Positions 6,589 through 12,163 are shown, counted from the stretch's first letter. The stretch: 12,510 nt of DNA from Candidatus Liptonbacteria bacterium CG11_big_fil_rev_8_21_14_0_20_35_14 (GCA_002796205.1 PCWO01000009.1:4088-16597); one strand, 5' to 3'. The notes: generated by a model from the sequence alone, not told the origin. Program-made: numbers and translations.

Positions 6589-6618
6589 ATTATAACAGAT
6601 ATAGTTTTACACAGTCAA
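6589..6618 (-). promoter_or_regulatory. sigma70-type promoter of the ArsR/redox operon
   Basis: On the minus strand TTGACT (6618-6613) and TATAAT (6594-6589) are separated by 18 bases, which is close to consensus. Transcription would start near 6582 and give a leader of about 50 nt to the ArsR ATG. A perfect 9-bp inverted repeat (ATATCTGTT at 6566-6574, AACAGATAT at 6594-6602) joins the operator to the -10 region. Confidence 0.8.
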
Positions 6619-6630
6619 ATTTTTAAATAA

Positions 6631-6665
6631 AAAGGATTGAAGATAAAAAATATCTTCAATCCTTT
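6631..6665 (-). terminator. strong intrinsic terminator after the reductase gene
   Basis: Positions 6631-6645 (AAAGGATTGAAGATA) and 6651-6665 are a perfect 15-bp inverted repeat with a 5-base A loop. Read leftward the hairpin starts six bases after the stop codon of the RibD-C-like gene and is followed by TTATTTAAAAATTT. It isolates this operon from the ArsR promoter directly downstream. Confidence 0.85.
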
Positions 6666-6670
6666 GGTTT

Positions 6671-7573
6671 TTATTCGGGATAGACTACTTTATAACGAAA
6701 GTAGCGATAATCTCCTGTTGAGTTTTCTTTTTCATCAAAATTATATTTTTCGCTTATGATTTTAAGTTTAGGAGCCTTATCCGGATGAAAAACCTCTCCC
6801 ATAACAAGAGTAGGGCGATTAGCCTCCCGGCTATTGCCGGCCAATATAGGAGATTCGGTAAGCCATATTTCGTTTATTAAATTATGGCTTAAGAAACTCC
6901 CAAAAACTTTAGGACCGCCTTCCACCAGAAGAATTTTAACACTGTATTTCTGGCGAAGAATTCTTAAAACTTCTTTCTCAAAGTTATCTTTAAACACGAT
7001 TTCAATAATGACATTATCCGGTTTTTGACCTGAATTTTTTATGTTTTCAGCGCCGTCTTTGGTGGTAAAAACAATAGTTTTTATATTCGGATCACTAAAG
7101 ACCGGGGCCTCAAATGGAACAGAACCGGAAAGCGTTACAAAGGTGTTAATATATTCACCTTTTTTATTTATTTTTTCTCTTTGCTTTTGCTCCTGAAAAG
7201 CAACTTTAGCTTCCGGAAAAATAAATTCCGGGGTCCATTTGTGCTTAGGCTCTATACGCAAGGTATTGGCGCCGACTAAAACAGCGTCGGCCAAGGTACG
7301 CAGAAGGCCCATAATAAAGACATCTTCGGTGTTAAAACCGCTTATTTCTCCCCCGCCGTCGCGCCCTTTAACATCGCTAAAAGATATGATACCGTCGACG
7401 GTTTTAACAAAGTTGGCTAAAACATAGGGCGATTCGGACAGGACCTCGGGAAACACTATATCGCCGTCAAAAAGGCTAAATAAGTGATTAGTGAGGTTTT
7501 GCCTAACATCTTGTTTAGTGAATAGGCTTCCATCCACTAAGGTTTTAATTTTGGGGTGTTTGGGTTTGGTCAT
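6671..7573 (-). CDS. RibD C-terminal / dihydrofolate reductase-fold protein
   Basis: This 300-residue protein carries a RibD_C (PF01872) reductase domain over most of its length. SPYVLANFVKTVDGIIS (48-64) is the first strand with the conserved T-x-D-G, ISGFNTEDVFIMGLLRTLADAVLVGANTLR (77-106) is the core NADPH-binding motif, and LLVEGGPKVFGSFL (215-228) with LTESPILAG is the C-terminal signature. There is no N-terminal deaminase domain as in bifunctional RibD, and no other riboflavin gene is nearby. It may therefore be a pyrimidine/dihydrofolate-type reductase of unknown substrate. The first 45 residues are an unusual extension. A clear Shine-Dalgarno AAGGAG (7585-7580) lies six bases before the ATG and fixes the start. 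It forms an operon with the MazG-like gene 23 bases upstream and ends in a strong terminator. Confidence 0.9.
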   Translation of the reverse strand: MTKPKHPKIKTLVDGSLFTKQDVRQNLTNHLFSLFDGDIVFPEVLSESPYVLANFVKTVDGIISFSDVKGRDGGGEISGFNTEDVFIMGLLRTLADAVLVGANTLRIEPKHKWTPEFIFPEAKVAFQEQKQREKINKKGEYINTFVTLSGSVPFEAPVFSDPNIKTIVFTTKDGAENIKNSGQKPDNVIIEIVFKDNFEKEVLRILRQKYSVKILLVEGGPKVFGSFLSHNLINEIWLTESPILAGNSREANRPTLVMGEVFHPDKAPKLKIISEKYNFDEKENSTGDYRYFRYKVVYPE

Positions 7574-7579
7574 TTGATT

Positions 7580-7585
7580 CTCCTT
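7580..7585 (-). promoter_or_regulatory. Shine-Dalgarno site of the RibD-C-like gene
   Basis: AAGGAG on the minus strand lies six bases before the ATG at 7573. With the site at 7926-7932 it is one of only two clear Shine-Dalgarno sequences seen among the minus-strand genes, and it confirms the start. Confidence 0.8.
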
Positions 7586-7596
7586 AAATTAAATTT

Positions 7597-7917
7597 TTAA
7601 TGTGATGATATTTCGGATTTTAAATCCGAGATAAGTTTGTCAAAAACGGTTGAAAAGTCAACATCATAGGTATCAGCCAGGTCTAAAACTATAAAGAATA
7701 TAGTGGCCAATTCTTCCGATATTTCAGAAGAATGATTTTGATTTTTTTTAAAGCCTTGACGGTTTAAAATAAGTTGAGATAAGTTGCCGACTTTAGCCTG
7801 TAAATCCAGAGTCTTAACCTCTGGAGGCCAGGGCTTAGGGTCAAGGTTGGCAAAATTACGAGCTATGACTTGAGCCTCTTTTATAACCTCGGTAAATTTT
7901 TTGGTTTTAATATCCAT
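7597..7917 (-). CDS. MazG-like all-alpha NTP pyrophosphohydrolase-fold protein
   Basis: This 106-residue all-helical cytoplasmic protein has the layout of MazG/dCTPase-type enzymes. A first helix holds LDLQAKVGNLSQLIL (38-52), where active members have E-x-x-E (EvGEL). A second helix holds EISEELATIFFIVLDLADTYDVDF (65-88), matching the EELaDvl...LA...gidL pattern. In this copy the usual acidic residues are partly replaced (Lys-Val-Gly-Asn-Leu in the first motif, and Thr for Asp after EELA), so Mg2+-dependent hydrolysis may be weak or lost. Glu65, Glu68 and Glu69 remain. Related proteins remove abnormal dNTPs. It is the first gene of an operon with the RibD-C-like reductase and sits behind an ArsR-type operator. 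AAAGGAG (7932-7926) lies eight bases before the ATG. Confidence 0.72.
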   Translation of the reverse strand: MDIKTKKFTEVIKEAQVIARNFANLDPKPWPPEVKTLDLQAKVGNLSQLILNRQGFKKNQNHSSEISEELATIFFIVLDLADTYDVDFSTVFDKLISDLKSEISSH

Positions 7918-7925
7918 CGGTTTAT

Positions 7926-7932
7926 CTCCTTT
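7926..7932 (-). promoter_or_regulatory. Shine-Dalgarno site of the MazG-like gene
   Basis: AAAGGAG on the minus strand lies eight bases before the ATG at 7917. This is a canonical site, in contrast to the A/T-only leaders of the redox genes. Confidence 0.8.
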
Positions 7933-7960
7933 ATTTTTTGTATTTTTACAGACGACCTTT

Positions 7961-7980
7961 ATATGAATATATGTTCATAT
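7961..7980 (-). promoter_or_regulatory. ArsR-type operator, MazG-like/RibD-C operon
   Basis: The 20 bases read ATATGAACATATATTCATAT on the minus strand, a near-perfect palindrome with one mismatched pair. The 14-base core at 7964-7977 differs at a single base from the operator of the arsR gene at 6563-6576. It lies 43 bases before the MazG-like start. AT-rich -10-like sequence overlaps or abuts it (7981-7995), but no convincing -35 could be fixed. Confidence 0.75.
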
Positions 7981-8022
7981 ATTAATACAATAAACTATAT
8001 AAAAGATTTCCGCAAGGGCAGT

Positions 8023-8478
8023 TTAGGTATTTAGCTTAGATTGAAAGTCTTTTAGTCCTTGGTATTGGTTTTGTTTCAGATGGACGGATGGCCTTTTGGA
8101 TTTTATTTTGGCTATGGCTTCATCCACACTTAGACCCTTATATATATAGTAGGCGGCAATAAGAGATGGCCCCCGGCCGTGGCCAAATTGGCAATGAACG
8201 TATATTTTGCGGTTTTGATTTACAAGTTGTTCTATATGTCTAACGCCTAAGTCAAGCTGATTGGGTTTGGATATTTGATTGTTGGGAGTTGGTAGCCATA
8301 GATAACTTTCAACTCCAAAAGGTAAATCAAGTTTATCCGCCTCTAGAGATATGTCGGCGGTTATGCCTTTATCCAATAATTCTTGCTTAAAATGAACCAA
8401 ACAGCATATATTGGTGCCGATAAATAGTGACTCGTCTATTTGATTATATTCAAATGATAGAATGTGGTTTTCTAACAT
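8023..8478 (-). CDS. dual-specificity-type protein phosphatase
   Basis: This 151-residue soluble protein is a minimal Cys-based phosphatase. YVHCQFGHGRGPSL (93-106) holds the P-loop H-C-x5-R with nucleophile Cys96 and Arg102. The following helices (LIAAYYIYKGLSVDEAIAKIKSKRP) match the DSPc (PF00782) family, as does the ESYLWLPTPNN loop (57-67). The general-acid Asp usually found in that loop appears to be Asn (66/67), so catalytic efficiency is uncertain. Substrate could be phospho-Ser/Thr/Tyr or a phosphoinositide- or RNA-like ligand; the sequence does not decide. It stands alone between the second DsbA-like gene and the MazG-like operon. Its ATG is only eight bases from a TATAAT box, so its mRNA may be leaderless. 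Confidence 0.88.
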   Translation of the reverse strand: MLENHILSFEYNQIDESLFIGTNICCLVHFKQELLDKGITADISLEADKLDLPFGVESYLWLPTPNNQISKPNQLDLGVRHIEQLVNQNRKIYVHCQFGHGRGPSLIAAYYIYKGLSVDEAIAKIKSKRPSVHLKQNQYQGLKDFQSKLNT

Positions 8479-8486
8479 GTAATTTT

Positions 8487-8506
8487 ATTATAACAGAATA
8501 TACTGT
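8487..8506 (-). promoter_or_regulatory. -10 box and overlapping palindrome before the phosphatase gene
   Basis: TATAAT occupies 8492-8487, eight bases before the phosphatase ATG. Immediately upstream, 8493-8506 read ACAGTATATTCTGT, a 14-bp inverted repeat with perfect ACAG/CTGT ends, in the place of a repressor site. No clear -35 is present. A perfect 14-bp palindrome (TAAACTTAAGTTTA) lies at 8517-8530. Confidence 0.5.
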
Positions 8507-8534
8507 AATCATATTTTAAACTTAAGTTTATGTT

Positions 8535-9227
8535 TTATTTAACACTATCAATTATTTGTTGCCAAGTTTCAAATGGAACAGCGCCAGGCACAACAGTCTT
8601 ATTTCCATTTTTATCTATAATAATAGAGAAAGGAGTACCTTGTCCGCCAGCTTTTGTAACTTCTGCAAGATCTTGATCAACTATATTTTTAATATCTGTA
8701 TCGGATAAGCAGGAGTTAAAATTTTCTTTATCTATACCTAAATCTAAAGCGAGTGACTCGTATAAAGAAGGATTTAAATTTGTTTGATTACTAAATAAGT
8801 TGTCTACAAATTGCCAGAAAGCGTCGTTACCCGCTAATTTAGCGACACACTCCGAGGCAATGGCGCTAGGTCTGGCGTTAGAGTGGATATTGGTTAAGGG
8901 AAAGTGCCTATAAACCCAACGAACCTCATCTTTGTAGTCACTCGTAACTATTTGTTCTAAAGTAGGGTGAAGACTAGCACAATAGGGGCATTCAAAATCT
9001 GAATACTCAACTATCGTAATAGGGGCGTTTGGATTGCCTTTAATATGCTCATTTAAAGAAACCTCTCTGATAGAAATATTATTTTCTGGTGGGGTATTAT
9101 TGTTGTTTTTTGTATTATCTGAATTATTTATTTTATTACTACCAACAAATATAACGGCGCCGGCTATGATAATAGCGGCTAAGATAATAGCCCCCGAAAT
9201 GCTATAATTATTATTTTCTGTATTCAT
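8535..9227 (-). CDS. membrane-anchored DsbA-like thiol-disulfide protein (copy 2)
   Basis: This 230-residue paralogue of the protein at 3775-4485 has an N-terminal transmembrane helix (about 10-29), an Asn-rich linker (30-60), and a thioredoxin-like domain with Cys80-Pro-Tyr-Cys83 and the cis-Pro in GTPFSII (Pro199). The stretch WVYRHFPLTNIHSNA is identical to copy 1, as are the second Cys pair (127, 173) and the C-terminal F/Y-E-(S/T)-WQQIID. The active site differs (CPYC against CPFC), as do the flanking residues, so redox potential or partner may differ. Its ATG is one base after the stop of the glutaredoxin gene upstream, so the two are surely co-expressed. No ArsR operator precedes this cassette, which may therefore be the constitutive set. 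Confidence 0.93.
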   Translation of the reverse strand: MNTENNNYSISGAIILAAIIIAGAVIFVGSNKINNSDNTKNNNNTPPENNISIREVSLNEHIKGNPNAPITIVEYSDFECPYCASLHPTLEQIVTSDYKDEVRWVYRHFPLTNIHSNARPSAIASECVAKLAGNDAFWQFVDNLFSNQTNLNPSLYESLALDLGIDKENFNSCLSDTDIKNIVDQDLAEVTKAGGQGTPFSIIIDKNGNKTVVPGAVPFETWQQIIDSVK

Positions 9228-9228
9228 A

Positions 9229-9474
9229 TTATTTAATGTCTAAAACTGTTTTTAATTTAGCCTCGTTAAAACCGATAATAACTTCTTCGTGGCCATCTTT
9301 TTCTATAATAGTAACCGGCACACCCATTTGACCGGTTTTCTCTACCATTTCTTTGGCGGCAATGTGGTCCTCGGCGACATTAACATCGGTAAATTCTATC
9401 TTATTTTCTTTGAAAAAATCCTTGGTCATGTGACAAAAATGACAGGTTGGGGTGGAGTAAATTTTTACATTCAT
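9229..9474 (-). CDS. glutaredoxin-like protein (NrdH/Grx family), copy 2
   Basis: This 81-residue cytoplasmic glutaredoxin-like protein has its active site at Cys11-His-Phe-Cys14 (STPTCHFCHMTKDFF), and GQMGVPVTII with cis-Pro53. It aligns with copy 1 without gaps until one residue near the KDG/NDKG turn, and about three quarters of positions are identical by eye. The two His residues around the active site (Cys-His-Phe-Cys-His) are specific to this copy and could tune the thiol pKa or bind metal (inference). It is the first gene of the two-gene cassette with the second DsbA-like gene. It is read from an extended -10 promoter at 9550-9558 through a leader of about 70 nt with a direct repeat. 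Confidence 0.93.
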   Translation of the reverse strand: MNVKIYSTPTCHFCHMTKDFFKENKIEFTDVNVAEDHIAAKEMVEKTGQMGVPVTIIEKDGHEEVIIGFNEAKLKTVLDIK

Positions 9475-9494
9475 ATTTTATGTGTTTTTAATTT

Positions 9495-9529
9495 TAATAC
9501 CTTTTATATTTATAATACCTTTTTATATT
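9495..9529 (-). repeat. tandem direct repeat in the 5' leader of the second glutaredoxin gene
   Basis: TAATACCTTTTATATT (9495-9510) is repeated at 9513-9529 with one extra T. On the transcript strand each unit reads AATATAAAA(A)GGTATTA. The units carry AAAAGG, but the nearer one is about 25 bases from the ATG, too far for ordinary ribosome binding. Confidence 0.6.
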
Positions 9530-9549
9530 CCATTTTAAAAGTAGGGCTT

Positions 9550-9558
9550 ATTATAGCA
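9550..9558 (-). promoter_or_regulatory. extended -10 promoter of the glutaredoxin/DsbA cassette 2
   Basis: On the minus strand TGCTATAAT (9558-9550) is a perfect extended -10 element; no -35 is recognisable. The start would be near 9543. It directly abuts the T tract of the tRNA terminator. Confidence 0.7.
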
Positions 9559-9559
9559 T

Positions 9560-9589
9560 AAAAAAGAGCTTCTAATTAAGAGTCTCTTT
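9560..9589 (-). terminator. intrinsic terminator of the tRNA-Ala gene
   Basis: AAAGAG (complement of 9584-9589) pairs with CTCTTT (complement of 9563-9568), with a small inner helix in the loop. Read leftward the stem runs into a T tract (A run at 9560-9565). It begins 15 bases past the tRNA 3' end. Confidence 0.65.
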
Positions 9590-9603
9590 ATAGAAAGATA
9601 GTG

Positions 9604-9676
9604 TGGACCATGGCGGATTTGAACCGCCGACCTCTACAATGCGAATGTAGCGCTCTACCAACTGAGCTAATGGCCC
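9604..9676 (-). tRNA. tRNA-Ala(CGC)
   Basis: The 73-nt cloverleaf folds fully. The acceptor GGGCCAT/ATGGTCC has a G3-U70 wobble, the alanine identity element. The D arm is GCTC...GAGC, the anticodon stem CTACA/TGTAG with loop TTCGCAT gives anticodon CGC, the variable loop is AGGTC, and the T arm is GGCGG-TTCAAAT-CCGCC. The discriminator is A73. The next bases are CAC, so CCA is not encoded and must be added afterwards. It reads GCG codons. A promoter lies upstream at 9771-9779 and a terminator downstream at 9560-9589. Confidence 0.97.
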
Positions 9677-9951
9677 TTGATTTATAGATAATAAAACTTA
9701 AGTCTGATGAGAGGATTATCATATTTATGGAAATTTTCATATTTAAAGTTCCTAAAGTCCACTTGTGGTCATTATACCAAAAAGTTCGGACTGTTTTCGT
9801 CGCCGAAGGCGGCGAGGAGGGGGTGAACAAAAATGCGGCCCCGCCGCGCCGATGACAATTTCAAGTTTTTCTTTGGCGGCACAAATTCAATATGAATTTT
9901 AATCTAAAAACGCAAAAAATACAAAAAGAAAAAACTCCAGCAATAAGCGGT
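9677..9951. other. intergenic region with tRNA promoter and composition boundary
   Basis: Positions 9677-9790 are AT-rich like the genes to the left and contain the tRNA promoter. From about 9798 the sequence becomes GC-rich, with a 7-bp hairpin (9798-9804 with 9808-9814, GAA loop, one G-U pair) and a GCGG/CCGC stem (9835-9847), before an A-rich stretch next to the YdcF terminator. No convincing gene is seen. The boundary may be a junction with acquired DNA. Confidence 0.5.
9771..9779 (-). promoter_or_regulatory. extended -10 promoter, probably for tRNA-Ala
   Basis: TGGTATAAT on the minus strand (9779-9771) is a complete extended -10 box without a visible -35. It lies about 95 bases before the tRNA 5' end, which leaves a precursor leader to be removed by RNase P. 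Confidence 0.6.
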
Positions 9952-9961
9952 TTACTGGAGT
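9911..9961 (-). terminator. intrinsic terminator overlapping the YdcF-like stop codon
   Basis: ACTCCAG (9934-9940) and CTGGAGT (9955-9961) form a 7-bp stem that straddles the stop codon at 9952-9954. Read leftward it is followed by TTTTTTCTTTTTGTATTTTTT, an ideal U tract. Confidence 0.85.
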
Positions 9962-10578
9962 GGATGTCGGCGAATTTTTTCCGCCGCAGAAAGAACATCA
10001 TTGGGAATTTCTACTTTTACAATATCGCCCTTCTTGGCGTAATCGTCGAGTCTTTCAAGCTCGCCAAGAAGTCGGATAATTCGACGAGGAGTAAACCATT
10101 CTTCTGGCATTGGAAATGCGCTCCCGTAGACAGTAATTTCTGGAAACTGCTTTCGGAGAGTAGCACACGACCTCCGCAACAGCGGTGCCATAGCACACGC
10201 GATTACAGATTTTGGATTTACTCCGGCGTTGCGATACGCAGCCATTCCCATAAGAACATTCTCGAGAGAGTTTGTGGATTCCTTCTCAAGTATCAGAACT
10301 TTTTTGGGAACACCATCAGATTCAATCAACGAAGAGTAGAAACCTGCCTCTGTCTCAAATCCTTTGGGAATTGTATCTCTGCCTTTACCGGAAATGATGA
10401 TATGCGATGCTTTATTTTTCTTCCAAAGTTTTGCGGCGTGATGCGCTACCTGCGGCTCGTAATGGTCAAAAACAAAAATAGCATCAACTCGCGGCAAATT
10501 TTCAGTTGGGACGCTTTCGGTCAGAAACTCGGTCACTATGTCAATGAACGGTTGGATAATTTTCAAGTCGACCTCCAT
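9952..10578 (-). CDS. YdcF/DUF218 family protein
   Basis: This 208-residue protein has the DUF218 (YdcF/SanA/ElyC) fold. PRVDAIFVF (29-37) is the first strand, IIISGKGRDT (60-69) is the Gly-rich loop, ETEAGFYSSLIESDGVPKKVLILEKESTNSLENV (75-108) carries the acidic residue and the family motif E-x-x-S-x-x-x-x-E-N, and ACAMAPLLRRS replaces the usual VTxxxHxxRA. No transmembrane anchor is present, so this member is cytoplasmic. Biochemical activity of the family is poorly defined; envelope-related and nucleotide-binding roles have been proposed. Its GC-rich codons differ clearly from the genes to the left and right, which suggests transfer. Its ATG lies inside the last codons of the helical fragment upstream (38-base overlap in another frame) and has no Shine-Dalgarno sequence. 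Confidence 0.88.
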   Translation of the reverse strand: MEVDLKIIQPFIDIVTEFLTESVPTENLPRVDAIFVFDHYEPQVAHHAAKLWKKNKASHIIISGKGRDTIPKGFETEAGFYSSLIESDGVPKKVLILEKESTNSLENVLMGMAAYRNAGVNPKSVIACAMAPLLRRSCATLRKQFPEITVYGSAFPMPEEWFTPRRIIRLLGELERLDDYAKKGDIVKVEIPNDVLSAAEKIRRHPLQ

Positions 10579-11362
10579 AGATTTTTTGTAGTAATTTAAT
10601 TGTACGCCTTCGTATATCCTTTAGAATATCAGAGACAATAAGTGGTCCTGTATGAAAAGTTATAGAGTTATAATCAGACGACTCTCCTCCAAATGATGGC
10701 TCTAATAACTCCTTCGTAATTTTGAAAATGATATCCTTGTTATCTAATAGTGTTTTTCTGTTCCACTTCTCCATTTCACATAAAATCATATTTTGAGTAT
10801 ATAAATCCTTTCTTAAATAAAAATAATTATATTTAGCAATATGCTCAAGCATATCCATTGCTTTTTTAGATATGACTTGATTGTCAAAATGAGATAAAAA
10901 TATTGCAATATTAAACGCATCTTTTGTTTCAAAATATCGTATTCTATCAAGAAGGGTGATACATATTTCTATAAGATCATCATGAGATTTTCCATAAAAT
11001 TGTTCAGTTCCAAATTTCTCAAGTGGTTTTGCTTGTAGTGGTTTTTTTGATTTGATTATCATTTTGATAATTGATAGTACATTTTTTGGCACACGGTGAA
11101 CAAATTCTTCCAGCAATTCCAAATTTACGAAAATATCATCATTGTTTTTTGATTTACTGATATCATGATGAAAATCTTTCGCTAATTTAGCAAGATAATC
11201 ATTAACTATTGGAAGTTTCATACTTGATAGTTGTCTAAGAGCTATTTTACGATCACTAATATTATCAAGAACAGTCTCTAAAGCATTTAAATTTAGGGTT
11301 TGTAAAAGTTCAAAAAGGTATTTACACCCGTTATCCGGTTGGATTTGAGGAACGTTCCCCCC
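10541..11362 (-). pseudogene. internal fragment of a larger helical protein, truncated at both ends
   Basis: The minus-strand frame is open from 11362 (after a TGA at 11363-11365) to a TGA at 10541, about 273 codons. The first ATG is only at 11221. The 47 codons before it (GGNVPQIQPDNGCKYLFEL...) are good coding sequence without any start, so the true N-terminus is missing. At the other end the last eleven codons (GGRLENYPTVH) are simply another reading of the YdcF gene start, so the native C-terminus is also gone. The rest is alpha-helical repeat-like sequence (for example NIAIFLSHFDNQVISKKAMDMLEHIAKYNY), rich in Lys/Ile, with no catalytic motif that I can see. Such helical regions occur in large STAND/NTPase-type proteins of defence islands, but this assignment is a guess. 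A shortened protein from 11221 could still be made. Confidence 0.6.
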
Positions 11363-11367
11363 TCAAA
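11344..11367. repeat. inverted repeat at the junction of two gene remnants
   Basis: TTTGAGG (11344-11350) and CCTCAAA (11361-11367) are perfect inverted arms around a 10-base loop. The left arm overlaps a 10-bp palindrome, GGAACGTTCC (11349-11358). It sits exactly where the minus-strand fragment loses its frame and just before the plus-strand modification-enzyme remnant. Confidence 0.55.
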
Positions 11368-11422
11368 AAATTCATATCAGTTTGAAGCGGTTAAAAATGG
11401 ATGCGTTCACAAGGTAAAGTAG

Positions 11423-12162
11423 TCTAGGCTCAAAGAGAATGCTCATTTCATTTTTGATGTTTTTTCAGATACGAAGGATTTGTCTATCTTTGAAAAAGTC
11501 TTTGCCTTAAACTTCGTGACCCTCAAAGATAATGCAGAGTGGGCGCTTGGAGTGGTGACTGGCGACAACAAGAAGTTTATATCCGGCAGCAAAGTAAAAG
11601 GCAGTGAGCCGATATTAACCGGAAAAGATATCAAGAGGTTTATCACTAAAGAGGCTGAGAACTTTATTGTCTTTGAACCGAAACTGTTTCAGCAGGTTGC
11701 CCCCGAAGAAAAATACCGTGCTAAAGAAAAACTGCTCTATAAGTTTATCTCTAAGGAACTGGTGATGGCGTATGATGCCAATCAAACATTGACGTTAAAC
11801 AGCGCCAATATCTTAATCCCCACTGTGCCGGATTACCCCATTAAAACCATACTGGCATTGTTCAATTCCACTCTCTATCAATCTATCAATTTATTCATCA
11901 AAAGAAGTTCGGGGCGTTAAAGGTTTTACGCGGTGATTTGGAGAAACTGCCTTTGCCGCTTTTAACCAAGAAGCAGCATGATGAGATTGATAATCTTCTA
12001 AAACCGCTGCTTAATCCATCCACTACGAATGCGGAAAGATTGTCGCAATACAGCGAATTAAATAACTACATCATGTCAACCATTTTTAAATTAACAGAGG
12101 CAGAACAAAGTCATATAGAACAACACGCCAATTGTTCAACAAATTCATTATTCATCAAATAA
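11423..12162 (+). pseudogene. C-terminal remnant of an Eco57I/TaqI-type modification (restriction-modification) enzyme, frameshifted
   Basis: Two plus-strand frames together encode the TaqI-like specificity domain at the C-terminus of Eco57I-type methylases. The first is open from 11423 (after TAG at 11420-11422) and holds LSIFEKVFALNFVTLKDNAE, then WALGVVTGDNKKF, EPILTGKDIKRF, FIVFEPKLFQQ and LNSANILIPTVPDYPIKTILALFNSTLYQ. The second continues with FIHQKKFGALKVLRGDLEKLPLPLLTKKQHDEIDNLL to the stop at 12162. They are split by a tandem duplication of TCTATCAA (11874-11881 and 11882-11889); removing one copy restores STLYQFIHQKKFG. The methyltransferase core with its SAM and NPPY motifs is missing upstream, so the gene is 5' deleted as well. 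The endonuclease start follows one base after the stop, the usual arrangement of a restriction-modification pair. Confidence 0.85.
11874..11889 (+). repeat. 8-bp tandem duplication TCTATCAA x2
   Basis: Two exact adjacent copies, 11874-11881 and 11882-11889. The extra copy shifts the frame of the modification-enzyme remnant and leads to a TAA at 11918-11920. It is typical of replication slippage. Confidence 0.85.
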
Positions 12163-12163
12163 T

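Noticed and set aside
9604..9676. tRNA-Ala as the attachment site of an integrated element
   Set aside because: The accessory DNA lies on the 5' side of the tRNA, no integrase is seen, and no repeat of the tRNA 3' end was found in the window.
9588..9830. 80-codon minus-strand open frame over the tRNA region
   Set aside because: It reads straight through the complete tRNA-Ala and its promoter, a usual shadow of structured RNA, and has no family features.
9727..9855. 42-codon plus-strand frame ending ...AAPPRR
   Set aside because: It is antisense to the tRNA promoter, crosses the composition boundary, has no ribosome binding site and matches no family I know.
9892..10599. Long plus-strand frame opposite the YdcF gene
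   Set aside because: The minus strand encodes a clear DUF218 protein with its terminator. The opposite frame is rich in Arg/Cys/Phe and has no motifs.
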